Source: Labia minor (lineage: Eukaryota > Arthropoda > Insecta > Dermaptera > Spongiphoridae). Taken from it: a DNA stretch of 64,000 bases. The translations under genes and the position numbers were made by a program. The notes under the pieces are model-generated. The model did no database searches and was not told where the DNA came from. It worked only from the letters and a program-made list of their open reading frames with translations. Positions within the stretch are counted from its first letter, which is position 1, and each line of letters begins with the position of its first letter. Positions 32,373 through 44,959 of the stretch are shown here, piece by piece. The stretch lies in assembly GCA_963082975.1 (NCBI GenBank), contig OY720348.1, positions 57,067,564 through 57,131,563 of the forward strand, given 5' to 3'.

Positions 32373-33397
32373 GGCTATATACTATATATGAAAGGCAAGA
32401 AACTGTCCTTTTGCTTACCGATGAGTTTGTTGTCTAAATTTAATTTTCTATTCAGAATAAGGGAATATTTTTCTTAACTTTTAGAAATAATTAATTTGAT
32501 GATTTCTATGATTAGACTTAGACTCGGGCCGGGGAGAGGGCAGGAGGAAGAAAGTTGGTGAAACCCAAAGAGGGAAAATATGCAAATTGTCAATTGAAAA
32601 TTTTTTTAGAGAGCTTTTATTAGTTTATTATTATTATTATTTTTTAATTTAAAACAAACTTCAATAATGTCTAAAGAGGCTTAAAATTGGACTAAACTTA
32701 AATTAAAAATTCTGAAATTAAGTTATTTGGAAATTTTATAGAATATAGTAAGAAGTTTTTTGAAATTCATTAATACACTAATTTAATTATTGTCATGTTT
32801 GTATTTTAAAAATATTTTTAGAATCACTAAAATATTCTCAAATAAAAAGTACAAATGATTTTTAAAAGTTAATTAATAAGAATGCACAGTAATATTATAT
32901 AATAAAAGTATATATATATAAATACTTAGGGTGTATCTGTAGAATCTTGGCTTCATTCATTCACCATATTATTGAAGAAGATAGTTTATTAATATGTAAA
33001 TAGAAAAAAAGATAAATAAATGATAAATCTTACATGTTAGTGAATCTTGCTGCTGCTATAAAATAAAAGATGAACAATAGGCCAATAGAGAAAAGTGAGT
33101 TCCTAGATTACCATATAGTTTCAATAATATTTGTAAATAATTGTAAAATTATAAATCAAAATATTTTAATTCATTCATATTCAAATTAAATTTTTTAATT
33201 AATATCCAAAGGGTGAATTAGAGTTGTTATGTCTGGGGAAAAGTTTTATTTTATAGGAGGAAACAAAAAACGTGTAGGATTTATACTAAATAAATAAGTA
33301 TCATAAAACTATTGTCGGGACTGTATAGAGACAAGTCTGATCTAATAAAAGTAAATGATGTTTAAAATATTATATATATACATATAAATTTTTATTG
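32373..33397. other. AT-rich non-coding DNA
   Basis: No recognised feature apart from short TA runs. 32520-32580 is slightly GC-richer and purine-rich. Confidence 0.5.
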
Positions 33398-33893
33398 TAT
33401 CTTATTATACCAGCAAAAATTGTAAATATATTTTTGAAATTATAAACCGCTCGAAGGATTTTTTTATGAAATTCACACCATAGATAATATTTATAAAGAA
33501 AAATCGATCTGTATAGGTTTCAGCCACGGGAAAAATAATCTTTGTTAGTTTGTTATTAATTTAAAATAGGAATTTTAATAATAAAAAAATGGCACTAGGC
33601 AACCGCGGACAGCGCCTCCTTAAATACAAAATATTTTGTAATCAAATTACAAAATTTATATTATGTTATATGTATTTTCTGTCTTTCAGTGAATTAATAT
33701 ATACGTTTAAGGACTGTATGTTTTATGACTATTTTTTTTAATTTATTTTGTTTTAAATTATTTTAAATTGTTTCATATATTTTGTTGTTTATTTATATTA
33801 AATGATAATCTTAATCTTAAAAATTCATAGTTCATAAGGAATATTTTTTTTGTAAAGTACCAAGCCGTGGCTAGATGAACCAGGTACTTATAT
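33398..33893 (+). repeat. family C repeat, copy 2
   Basis: It starts TATCTTATTATACCAGCAAA and ends with the degenerate hairpin end accaagccgtggctagatga followed by accaggtactta. The interior matches the copies at 48403 and 57565. Confidence 0.8.
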
Positions 33894-33899
33894 ATGTAT

Positions 33900-34365
33900 T
33901 TATATATATTTATATTATGAGAAATTATTTCGGGGTTATTCTCATGTTTAATTGTGAATTTATGGTCTCAACGTTTCGGTGCCCACTTTGGTGCCATTTT
34001 CAGAGAGCTTATTTAGGAGGGAATTTTTTTAGCATTCTGAGTCTGAGTTTATGTGTCGTTGTTGGGATTTTAGGTTGAAAAGGTAGGATATATTATTCAT
34101 GTTTTATTTTATAGCTCGAGACAAAAAACCTTAACATGCAGAATTTATTCTAAACAAATAAATATCATACTGATGGGACTGAAAAAAGATAATAATAAAA
34201 GTAAAATAAGTTTAATATATATATATGGAAAATTATTTCCAGGTTATTCGGCATTATTGTACGAGACCATAATTTCACAATTAAACGTGAAAATAACCCG
34301 GAAATAATTTCTCATAATAATAAAAACTTGCACGGAAAATTAAACGAACATACCTATATATAATG
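33900..34365. repeat. family D foldback element, diverged
   Basis: The left part (33915-34085) reads gagaaattatttcggggtta ... caacgtttcggtgcccactt. The right part (34216-34365) reads aaacgtgaaaataacccgga then aataatttctcataa, the inverse of the left end. The centre is rearranged. Confidence 0.6.
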
Positions 34366-34888
34366 AACATTTAAATATGAATTTTTCTTTCAAATTAAAA
34401 TTATACTTTTAAAAATATTTTTTTTTCTCGTAGAAAAACTGATTTTTTACTTAAATCCAATTTCGGTGTTATTTTTAGTCTCCAAATTAATAACATTTCT
34501 AAAAATTACCTAGTACTTTTATCTCAGTCATAAATCATAGAAATGATAAATATTCCTGTCTAATTCGTTTCATTCTCTATTTGAAAATGAATTCATTTAT
34601 GACGAGAGTTCGTAGTCTTCTAACATATTGTTGACTCAATGTTTTTGTCATATATTTCATTATTATTATTATTATAACTATATCGAGCGTTCATTAATAT
34701 ATTAAAGTGATACATATATATTATGAAAAGATGAATATGACACATAGAATGAATGTTTTACAAATAAATTAATTAATGTTTCTTTACATTGAATTTCAAT
34801 GTATTAATAAAATGTCAAACTATAAAATAAATTACTAACATTTGAGATTATTGAATTTTATGAAAACTATTTGTAAATATATATATAA
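34366..34888. other. AT-rich non-coding DNA
   Basis: No feature recognised. Confidence 0.5.
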
Positions 34889-35259
34889 ACTTTTTAAAAA
34901 AATGCTTTTATTTAAATTCACTTAAAAGGAGAAAATAATTTCTCCACATACACCACGATTTCTTTATATTTAATCATATCTAAAAAATGAAAGCATGGGC
35001 GCCAAACATGCAAGGGAAGGAAAAGAATACGAAGGACATTTCATTGTATATGCATAAACATTTCTGGATTTTTTTTCCCTTTTCCACTATAATTGATAAC
35101 TATGTCTATTTGAAGTAGAATTTACGTTTTTCCTTGCATGTTTGGCGCCCACGCTTTCATTTTGTAAATATGATTAATTATAAAGAAATAGTGGCGCATG
35201 TGGAGAAATTATTTTCTCCTCTTTAGTTCATTTAAATAAAAGCGTGTTTTTAAAAAGTT
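34889..35259. mobile_element. foldback MITE with arms of about 130 bp
   Basis: The left arm (34889-35025) and right arm (35130-35259) are inverted copies, including gggcgccaaacatgcaaggg against ccttgcatgtttggcgccca and ggagaaaataatttctccac against its inverse. The roughly 100-bp centre is unrelated. No reading frame. It would form a very stable hairpin if transcribed. Confidence 0.8.
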
Positions 35260-35594
35260 TTTTTTATATTTTTTTTTCTAATTTTTAATCTTGATAGAAA
35301 TTTCGCCCGGTTTTTGATTTCAGGTTGCGTGAATGTTGAAAGAATCTAATTCAAGTCGATTCTTCACCTCAAAAACTATATATCAAATCGGTGGTATAGG
35401 GGACTGATTATTATTATTAGATTAATGGTTTATATATATATCTTTTCAAAAACAATATCGCCATTACTTTATTTGATATTCATTTAAATTAAAAAATAAT
35501 GTATCTTATTTTTACAAAATAATTAAACTTGATTTAAATTAATTTAATTAAAATGATAACTTTTAGAATAAATTATTTAATTCAAATGAGTTAC
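35260..35594. other. AT-rich non-coding DNA
   Basis: No feature recognised. Confidence 0.45.
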
Positions 35595-35655
35595 GAGGGT
35601 AAGTCCGTGACTTTTTGAATGAAACCCAGGTTTTTTGATAAAAAATTAAATTAGC
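35595..35655 (-). mobile_element. mariner terminal relic
   Basis: gtaagtccgtgactttttga then atgaaac and ttttgataaaaaatt matches the inverted right end of the mariner at 2126-2640. Only this end survives. Confidence 0.6.
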
Positions 35656-36699
35656 TCTTATTAACATAGATAAAGATAATTATTATTCTTCAATATTATG
35701 CAATAAGTAATTTCTAATTGATAAAAATAATACCTCCTAGTTAACCTATGACTATGACCTAGGATGAACCAGAATATTGCATTGTCATCGGAGTTACATA
35801 TATATGCGAAATTTCAGCTCATTCGAACATTGGGAAGTGGGTCAAACTCGCGTTGCAAGATTTGACGACAGGGCACGGTTTGTAATTAAATATAAGCGTG
35901 TAAAAATAAATATTTTCTATTGTGATAAAAATTTCATTTTTACGATCAATATAAGCATAGAAAGAAAATATTTCTTTTCATTAGAATTAAATTTAAATTA
36001 TCTCAAAAATAAAATCCTACAACTTTTTATAGATATACTTGATTGGACGTGAAAAAGGTAAATAAAATTACTGGAGGAAAAATATGTCAAATAACAAATC
36101 GAAAATGATCTATGAACTTAAAACTTTATTCGCCTGGAAGTGATGCAACCAATTTCTTCTTAATAAATCTATTATCTAATTTACAGGCGTGCATAGAAAT
36201 CACTACCTTCTTTATTAGTATTTATTCAATCATCAATTTATTATAATATAATATATATTTGAACTTGTTACTAGTGCATTCTTGAGCCACCTCCATCCAA
36301 CTCTTATTCTCTCCCAACTCAATCTCAATTGATATTTAATATTTACCCAGTACTTAATTAATTAGTCAAGATAAAATTTGAATATATATGTTTACATTTA
36401 TATGCATATCATATTATTAATAAATTATTAATAAATATATTATTAAAATAAATTATTTAATTATAAAAATATATTTGATTGATTATTAATATTTTAAATC
36501 AAAAATTTGTGAGAATTGCTAGTTTTGATATTTCTGGATTTGTTGTAGGATATAAACAGGTTCTCACAGATTGTGGATATATAAGGAAGTAAATCTAGTA
36601 ATAAAAATTATTTCTAGGTTATTATTCGTACTTATATATTGTATATCGTTAGTTAAAAATGTATATATATATATATGTATAATTGTTCGTTTAGATTCC
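35656..36699. other. AT-rich DNA with LINE-tail relic
   Basis: 36280-36330 (ttgagccacctccatccaac) is a short inverted LINE tail. Otherwise AT-rich with TA repeats near 36662-36675. The open frame at 35777-36052 has no recognisable domain. Confidence 0.4.
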
Positions 36700-37045
36700 C
36701 GTGAAAGTTTTTATAATTATGAAAAATTATTCCCGAGTTATTTTCATGTTTAATTGTGAGATTTTAGTCTCAACGTTGCGTCGCCTTGGGCTGACGTCAG
36801 GACGTGTGTCTGTGGTAATGTTAGTGCCAAAAATTCTTCGGAACACAGAAAGTTCAAAATCTTCCACCCATTCAACTTAAATTCCAAACATAGACTCTCG
36901 ATCACACAGATTAATCTCAAAAAATTCTCCTCTAAATAAACTCTTTTGAAAATGGTACCAAAATAGACACCGAAATGTCGAGACTCAAATCTCACATTTA
37001 AACGTGAAAATAACTCGGAAATAATTTTTCATAATAATATTTATA
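36700..37045. mobile_element. family D foldback element, best copy
   Basis: The left end (aaaaattattcccgagttat, then tttcatgtttaattgtgaga) is inverted at the right end (ctcacatttaaacgtgaaaa, then taactcggaaataattt). The arms are about 65 bp. The interior includes ctctaaataaactcttttga and a run shared with 33990-34030. No coding frame. Confidence 0.7.
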
Positions 37046-37899
37046 CCATATATATATATATATATATATATACACTTGATAAAGTAAATCAAAATATCCA
37101 ATGCGTAATTGCTGTGAGTATTATATCATATTATGTGTAGTAGTATGTATATATATTAGTATATTCTTTATTCTTGTATGTTATACAACCAAAAAGTAAC
37201 CCAAGAAATTTTTATTTATTTATTTACAAAAAAAAAAAAAAAAAGAAATCATATTTAAATCCACCGAATATAATGGTTAAAATAAAATACCACTGTTCTA
37301 AAATTACCAAAAAAAAAAAAATAATAATTCGCCAATTCCCTTGACCCAGCACTGTTTTTGAAATCTAAATTAACTCAATTAAAAAATCGAAATAGATTCT
37401 TTTTTTTTTAATTATAGGTTTACCTTAATTATAAACGAATGTCTATATCTAAAAAAACCTTATGTTATTTAAAGAGGTAAAAATATAATTATTCATAAAA
37501 ATGTATTAAATTATTTTTATTATTACTATTAATTTATTTACTCTAGAACAAACTATAAAAGAAAAAAAAATACATAAATATGAAATATAATTAAACATTA
37601 ATGTATTCTTTATATAGAAGAATGTTTGATCATTGGGAAGACATCCTAAATGCATTTCTTGCAGATTTACTGAAATGATTTATCTTATAAACGGAATTTA
37701 AAATAATACTAGAAAATAGAGAAAAAGAAAGTAGATGGAATGACTCCTTGAAGTATTCAGTCTTTCTAATATTTTAGCGAACATCACAACATTAAAATAT
37801 GTGAAAAAGAAAATAAATAGAATTATGTAAATAATAGTGTCAGAATTAGATCTAGCAGACTTGATATTATATATATATATATATAATATAAATATAAAA
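37046..37899. other. AT-rich non-coding DNA
   Basis: TA and poly-A tracts; no feature recognised. Confidence 0.5.
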
Positions 37900-38332
37900 A
37901 AGTTTTATAAATTAACGTCATGGACTAAAAAGAATAAAATAATTTTTCAGTCATAAAACATAAACCCCTTAAACGTACGTATTAATGCACTGGAAGACAG
38001 TAAAGAATGGCCTTAAAAAAATATTTATTTAGAGATAAAACTGACATTTCAGCTATGCTGCTTTTATGCTTTTCTTAGATCAAACCTGGTACATTATTAG
38101 ATCATACCTGGTTCACCCAGCCGCTGCTCGATCATTAATAAAAATGATTTCTAATTATCGGGTTTGGCTGATACTAATAACTACTAATGAATACTACTAA
38201 ATAATACTAATAACTGTTTCACCGAGTCACCCTTCAAATAATTTAGAAGAACATAAATGACTAATAAAACATATACTCCTTAAAAGAATATACAATTAAT
38301 GCACTGAAAGACAGAAAAGTAGGCCTATTAAT
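37900..38332 (-). repeat. family C fragments, inverted
   Basis: Two partial inverted pieces share cgtattaatgcactggaaga and gcactgaaagacagaaaagt with the other copies. Between them lies the inverted, degraded hairpin end (acctggttcacccagccgct). Confidence 0.6.
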
Positions 38333-38902
38333 ATCTTATATATAAAATTCTCGTGTCACAAAACTTTGAAATAATACTCCTCCGAAACGGCTGGACCGAT
38401 TCTAATGAAATTTTTTATGCATATTCAGTAGGTCTCAGACAGGCATGTCAGACTTCTTTTATTAAACCGCTAATTGGTAAGGTGTGTCCAGGTGGAGGTA
38501 TTTAAATAAAATTAGTTTAGTTACAATGCTAGATCATAGAGGTGGCGATAATTTGGCGGTAATTTAAATTCTGAGCAATGTGCAGATAAAAATCTTTATA
38601 TATATATATATATATTGATATATATTTTAATATTTTATTAAATAATTTTATTTTATTAAATTAAATTTTATTATTAAATTTTATTTTATTAAATTAAATT
38701 TTATTATTAAATTTTATTTTATTAAATTAATAATTATGTCAATTAATTTTTTCTGCATAAATAAACATATATAAAAAACTATAGAGATGAGACAGGGTAG
38801 GAGTTAGATGGTTATAGCTTAGAATAGGGACACTCGGGGGGGTACAGGGGGCGGAGCCCCCGTCTAGGTGTGGAGAGCGCCGAAGGCGCTCGGAGCAGCT
38901 AG
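38333..38902 (+). mobile_element. non-autonomous Helitron-like element
   Basis: The 5' end TCTTATATATAAAATTCTCG leads into ctccgaaacggctggaccga, a phrase typical of short arthropod Helitron-like elements. The 3' end has GAGCGCC-GAA-GGCGCTC, a perfect 7-bp hairpin (38875-38891), followed 7 nt later by CTAG (38899-38902). GGGGGCGGAGCCCCC (38847-38861) is a second palindrome. There is no reading frame. Part of the interior (38785-38845) resembles a LINE tail and AT-rich filler. Confidence 0.6.
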
Positions 38903-39200
38903 TAAATTATATATATTTTCGTAAATTTGATTTATTTATATGTATATAGATAAATAAAAGTTTTTGTCTGCACGATGCTGTGACTTTAAACATTTTTCTT
39001 CTCGTTTCATGACATCAAAAATCCAAGAGTGACTTTAGAATTTTTCATGTCTGTCTGTCTCGAAATTTTGACGTTATAGACTCAATTGGGCTGAGTCTAT
39101 AAGATCCTTATTTATCAGATAAACAGACAGAACGACAGAAAAATTTTAAATTCTGAGCAATGTGCAGACAAAAACCTCTTTTTATATATAGATTTTATTT
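38903..39200. repeat. inverted-repeat element with central hairpin
   Basis: gtttttgtctgcac near 38969 is inverted as gtgcagacaaaaac near 39160. At the centre ATAGACTCA and TGAGTCTAT (39074-39098) form a perfect 9-bp hairpin. The right end repeats 38567-38603 of the adjacent element (aaattctgagcaatgtgcag). Confidence 0.55.
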
Positions 39201-39800
39201 CGAAATTAAATTATAAATATTGTGTATTTATCTGACAAAATGAATTTTGTCTAATTTGAAATTGGTGGGGAAAAAAATAAATTAAATAATTTCAAATATT
39301 TTAAAGAAACACAAATAAAAAAAATATATTAAAAACTATTGAATTCGTGCATACATAATAATACATACCTTATATTTTATTTTTAATTTATATTTCAAAA
39401 TTAAATTAAAAATATTATAGAAACCCTGTCTAACGTTGCTCACTTTTTTATAATTAATATTTAAGTAATTATTAATCTACTATAGCCTATGTGTAACATT
39501 AATGTATAAGCTATTTTATTGTAAAGTTTAACCCATTTAGTAGATTAATTTAGTAGGTTAATCCATTTAGTAGATTTTACGTGAAACGCGTTGGACATCC
39601 ATCCATCTTCACAAACATAGCCAATTATAATATATATAAGATATAAGATATTTACTATATATATTTATAAATATATTTAAATGTTTTTAAGGGATATTCT
39701 TTATTCATTTTTTTTTAATTCCTACTCTCTCTCTATATATATACTAGGTATATTTATATATTTATCTTGTACAAATATTCGATCGTTGATAAAATATTTT
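39201..39800. other. AT-rich non-coding DNA
   Basis: No feature recognised beyond a short direct repeat ttagtagattaatttagtag (39536-39555) and CT/TA microsatellites near 39726-39742. Confidence 0.5.
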
Positions 39801-40110
39801 TTCTTCATCCACTCAAGTTCAAATAAATATTAAACTTGTAGAGAAGTTGATATTAAAAAATATTAATTGATTAATTAAATTTAATTAATTATAAGTTTAG
39901 TTATATATGAAAGAAAGAATCATCTTATATATGACATATAGCAGGATATAAATTTGTCTTTCAATAATGGCTAAGAGGTTCATCCATTCAAGTTCAAATA
40001 AATATTAAACTTATAGAGAATTTGAAATTATTAAATATTATTTGATTGATTAAATTTAATTAATTAAGTTTAGTTATATATGAAAGAAAGAATCCTCTTA
40101 TATTTTAGTT
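39801..40110. repeat. imperfect tandem duplication
   Basis: The phrases caagttcaaataaatattaa and tttagttatatatgaaagaa occur twice about 165 bp apart (39828 and 39989; 39896 and 40071). A third, partial hit (cctcttatatatgaca) lies near 40372. Confidence 0.7.
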
Positions 40111-40408
40111 TTTCAAGTTTAAAAAGTATGTTTATTAGCCAAAATATACAAATATATGTTTTTTCCCCCATAACATATAAAAGGGATTACATGACTTTTT
40201 CTTACAGCTAATTGGTGACTCCAAGGTCGTAATTATCTATACAATGTTTCTTTTTTATTATTACGCTATTAACTATTTTTAATATTACAATTTCAAAGTG
40301 TAAATTAATTTTTGTTTTTTCTTTGTCTAGGAAAAGACTATATAAAATAAAAACCTAGACTATATAATCCTCTTATATATGACATACTACATGCACAGAG
40401 AATCCATA
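40111..40408. other. AT-rich non-coding DNA
   Basis: No feature recognised. Confidence 0.45.
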
Positions 40409-40870
40409 TATGGGCTGAAAAGTCCCGGGATTTTTCAATAGGTGACGCCACTAGAAAATGACCATGACTCATTTCGAGAGTCTCATCTGTCACTAGTTTA
40501 TGTACGAAGTATCATGACATTTCGTCCATTCGTTTACAAGCTACAGTCGTTTGAGTGACAGTTTTTTTGCCTTCATAAGAAAAATGGAAAAACAGGAATA
40601 TCGCGTCTTGATAAACTGTTGTTCTTGAAGGAGCAGATGTGGGATAACATTCCTGCAACCACTGCAATGATTGTTCACAAGTTTTTCCAATTAAAAAACA
40701 ATGTTTAATCAATTCATTTTTCAAATTATTTTTTTTATACTTAAATAAAATTTTAGCAGTTTTAATTAGGAATTGATTTAAATTTTTTTTTTCTTTTTTA
40801 CTTGTTGAAACGACATTCATCAATATTACAAAGGAATGATAATCAATGAAAAGGAAAATATATCTCATTT
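40409..40870. mobile_element. rearranged mariner relic
   Basis: A terminus-like sequence (aaaagtcccgggatttttca) is followed by ATG at 40584 with a mariner-type start, MEKQEYRVLI, on the plus strand. Immediately after it, the minus strand of about 40616-40720 encodes the continuation typical of mariner N-termini (IKHCFLIGKTCEQSLQWLQE, then TSAPSRTTVY). The helix-turn-helix region has therefore been inverted within the element. The rest of the transposase is missing. Confidence 0.65.
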
Positions 40871-41400
40871 AAAAAAAAAAAAAAAATTCATACTTGAGAA
40901 TAGTTGATTGCTGATACAATAACGAGTCTGGTGACATAAATTGAGGGGGGAGGAGGGATGCGAATTTGCAGGTAGAAGGGTCCATGAATTGCTGTTGAAA
41001 TGACGGGCAGCGCGAGTTAGTTTTGTAATTCGAAGGGAAGCTAACGAGCAGTTCACATCCATCGACTGGGATGAAGAGAAGTAAAGTAGTAAGGGGGGAG
41101 GGGCGGGTTTGCTCAAAGGGTGGCTCGTGCAGGGCTGATTGCCCCCCGAAGAGCCCTAGGGGCACCCAACCACCTCCCAAGTCGTTGCCCAAGTATTTCC
41201 GTGATCTGGTAGCATTAACGCGGACAGGGCTAAATCTTTTGGGAAGAGATGCGCGCGCAAAAAAAAAAAAAAAAAAAAAACAACAACGAAAAAGAAAGCA
41301 AAGGGTTCCCCCATCCCTTGATCGTCCTTGATTCATACCGCAAAGCATAACACAATTCACCACTCTCTGAATATACCTTACCGTAAAATACGCCACGCTT
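40871..41400. other. GC-richer island
   Basis: Less AT-rich than its surroundings, with G- and C-rich tracts and an A20 run near 41261-41280. Open frames on both strands lack domains. Function unknown. Confidence 0.35.
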
Positions 41401-42432
41401 TTGATTTATGCCATCAGAGAGAATTATTTATTTTCCCTGATGATAGTTCTTTTCCAATTTTCCATTTTTTATTTTCATTGACAGATTTTTAGTATACGAT
41501 ATTATAGTATAAAAACAAAATAAATATATACATTTATCATAGGTTTTATAAAACCCAAAAAAAAAAAAAATATTCAATCGTACTAAGAAAATCTTTTAAT
41601 AAAAATAATTTAAATTGATTAAATTTTTAATGTAATTAATTAACGTTTATAAAATTTTATTTAAAAGAAAATTAACACAATACCTCCCTTACTATCGTCG
41701 GTCGGTAAAAATTTTATCTTGAATATAATATTCAATTATTAGTTAGAATATTATTAGTTCTTATTTCAAGAAATAGGAAAAGATTAATTAATAATAATTT
41801 AATTAAGAAAAATAGTATATGTTCTTGTTTCAAGAATTAAGAAAAGTAGATATATTATAAAAATATATTTTTCTTCAATGAGGCAGCTAAGATTTATATT
41901 TTTATCTCAAAATAAAATAATTTGATAAAAGTCTACATATATGGAAACCTTTAATGATCAAAACACATATAGGGTATATATATATATATATACGAATATA
42001 TATACATATATATATATGTAATATCTGATATATATGAACACTCATAGTAAAATAAACACAAAAAGAGCATAAACTTTTTATATTGCAGAATGTTAAAAAA
42101 TATTTTTTTGATGCTGTACCTTTACAAAGAATCAGAATATATATATATATATGAAGTTATTTATGCAATATTTTCCTTTTCACGTAAGTAAAAATTCACC
42201 TTGCCAATCAACACAAAAATTCCCCTCTTATTACCTCATACTTAAAATAGCACCTGAAATCCCACAATTAAATGTAAAATTAATCTCATAAATATAACTT
42301 TTCCTAATAATAAAATATTTCACGGAAACCTAAATATATATATATGTAGGGTTTTCAAATACCGAAGTTGGCAGGCCTAGGATTATCTTGCTGTACCACC
42401 ATGACGACGAAAAAATAACTAGAGTTAATAAC
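41401..42432. other. AT-rich DNA with terminal relics
   Basis: 41677-41710 (tacctcccttactatcgtcg, then gtcggtaaaa) is the exact inverse of the family F start at 46796. 42180-42345 contains a degraded inverted family D end (ttcctaataataaaatattt, then cacggaaacctaaatata). TA repeats are abundant. Confidence 0.45.
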
Positions 42433-42660
42433 CAGTGATGTATTGGTAAAATAAGAAGTAAGGGAACGCATAGTGGGGGCAAAACAAGTCCTATTTTCAC
42501 ATATAAGTTTTCTTATTCTTACTATACAAAATATTAATGAACACAAAACTATACATTTTTACAGTAGATTTAAGTGGGAGTTGTTGGGACATGAAAAAGT
42601 ACTGGAACGCGTTCCGGTTCTGAAAAAGGTCCCCCGCGATCCCCTCCCAATACACCACTG
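42433..42660. mobile_element. hAT-type MITE, 228 bp
   Basis: CAGTGATGTATTGG at the left and CCAATACACCACTG at the right are inverted with two mismatches and have the CAGTG start of hAT elements. The flanks gttaataac and gttataac are near-identical, consistent with a decayed 8-bp duplication. No coding content. Confidence 0.7.
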
Positions 42661-43066
42661 GTTATAACACGATACATGGTTACAAGTCCACATTATTACA
42701 CGACTCCACGCTCTCAATGATTAATTAATTTTTATTGAATGTGTGTTTTATTTTATTTTTTTTTTGTATTTCTAAATGTTTTATGTTTTATTTTATTGTT
42801 TTGTTGAATAAAGAATTTTTATACCGAAATTTCCTTTATCAAGATACCATATATATATATATATATTCTCATTGTATATCATTAGGTGTATATTCTTTCT
42901 TGATGTTTACATTATAAAATTAAGCTAATGGAATGGTTTGGTTCCGCAATTCATTTCTTTTCTGACAATTACTATAATACATCGTCATTAAAAATATTTA
43001 CTATTTCCAAAAATATTTTTCATCTTTAAATTGAAATTGGGACCTTGTATAATTTTTAATCCATTA
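42661..43066. other. AT-rich non-coding DNA
   Basis: No feature recognised; a TA repeat lies near 42849-42866. Confidence 0.5.
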
Positions 43067-43074
43067 CTTTACAT

Positions 43075-43572
43075 CAGAGGTTCTTAAACCTTTGTACTCC
43101 GCGGACCCCCACTTGAAAAAAAAATTTTTGACGGACCCCATCCCAACTTTAGGTACTTTACGTCATTTTATTAGTTAATTTCTGGCTTACGATCTCATAA
43201 TTGTTCTTAACAAGGATATATGATGGATATTCTTAACAAGGATATATGATGGATATTTCTAACAGTGATTGGTGAATAACGATTTTTTTGCATATAGTAG
43301 AACACATTTTATTAGAAATTATAATATTGAAGAAAGAAAATTCAGCTAAATATGAAGATGGAAACGATAGCAATAGTTTTCTTGCACATTTCGTTGAATT
43401 TGGGTATTTGATCTCTGTTTCCTCACAAAGCCATGCCATCGCTTCTTTTATATTAATTAAAGTTTTAACTGACTCATCATTTTCTCGTGCACCTGTACGA
43501 TGGCTTTGCGGACCCCCAGTAAAGGCTTCGCGGACCCCCAGGGGTCCGCGGACCACAGTTTAAGAACCTCTG
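43075..43572. mobile_element. hAT-type MITE with perfect 8-bp duplication
   Basis: The ends are CAGAGGTTCTTAAAC and GTTTAAGAACCTCTG, followed inward by GCGGACCCC repeats on both sides. CTTTACAT flanks it exactly at 43067-43074 and 43573-43580. The frames inside show no transposase. The perfect flank and ends suggest a fairly recent insertion. Confidence 0.9.
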
Positions 43573-43580
43573 CTTTACAT

Positions 43581-44959
43581 AATTCCACTGCATGCATCTC
43601 GTATATATAATTATTTCATTTTACGTTTGATGACAACTATAGGGAAATTATCAATAAGTTCATTATTGGTTTCGGAGAAAAATTAGACCAGGCTGGTAGC
43701 TTGGTGGTTATTTTAATAAAATAAAATAAAAAAATCACTATATAGATAAGAAATCCATGATTGCCAATTGTATAGCGGATAGGTTCCTAAAGTTAACTCG
43801 ACTCTGACCCATCTAACAAAAATTTCGAATTTTGAGACCCATCTTTTACCTGTCTTAGAGAAAAGAGGGCATAAATATTGGTATAATGCTCAGATTCCCT
43901 AGTGGTGACTTCTAGTACTACTTAATGGATTTTTATTTATTTTAATTGAAGTAAAATATATCTTTATAAGTGTTATCAAATATGAATAAAACAGTGGCCC
44001 ACTCAAAATTCGCTCACCAGTGAGTCGTGACTCATTTAATATTTACTGGTATAGCGTATGATGATGAAAACTGTTTTATTCCCGGAAATTTTGACTTTTG
44101 TCGATTTTCAAAGCGTTTCCACTTAATTATTTTTTAATTAGGCCTTAAAAATTTTAAAATCAATCCCAGGTATTGAGAAAATTTAATGCTTCTCCCTAAC
44201 TAAACAATTTTCCATTTTTAAAATTCAGCGATTTTGCCTACCAAAATACCGGATGTAGTTATAATCAGTGTTTTTTTTCTAAGCAGCAAGGATTTCTAAT
44301 AACGTAGCTATTAAGTAGAAAATAAATATGAAAAAGTGAAAATTCGATTATATAAATTGAATTTTTAATGTATTAATTATAAAGTGTTAATATATCTTTA
44401 TCTGCACCCCCCCCCCCCCTTCTTCTTCATTTTATCCTCTCTTTGTATAAATTACAGAAAATTTTTCGAAAATATAAGATTTATTCATTATTTAATTACC
44501 CTCGTTTAATCGGATATCTAGATAATTACTTTTTTCTTCATACTTCCCGTAGGATAAAGAGGAGCCATCGTGAAAATCTATGTTTCATTAAAGCGGAAGG
44601 ATTTAACTTCTTTTAAAAACATCATTAAATATTTTGCACAGATTTCAACGATTTATAAACCAAATGAAAAATTAATTATTTTTTTTTATACATTCTCTAC
44701 TTAGTTAAAATACTATATAATTAATCCAAATTATAGGTGGGAAGAGAAAGACGCCCATGTTAGATTTGTTATCTTTGTTGATTCACTCTCCAATCAATCA
44801 TCTTTCAATGTAATCAATATGGGGAAGGGGGTAGGTGGTGAATCAATACTGGAATATTTTGACGACGTATTACAAGAATACACTATTAATTATTACATCC
44901 GTCGCTTTGCTTAAAGTAATTATTTCTTTGTTTTCAAGAATAACATTTATTTAAATAAT
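43581..44959. other. AT-rich non-coding DNA
   Basis: No gene recognised. A C14 tract lies near 44406-44419. Confidence 0.5.

Noticed and set aside
40869-41396. 175-codon minus-strand frame and an overlapping plus-strand frame
   Set aside because: No domain, contains long F/K runs from a homopolymer; the overlap on both strands suggests a GC-richer island without stops.
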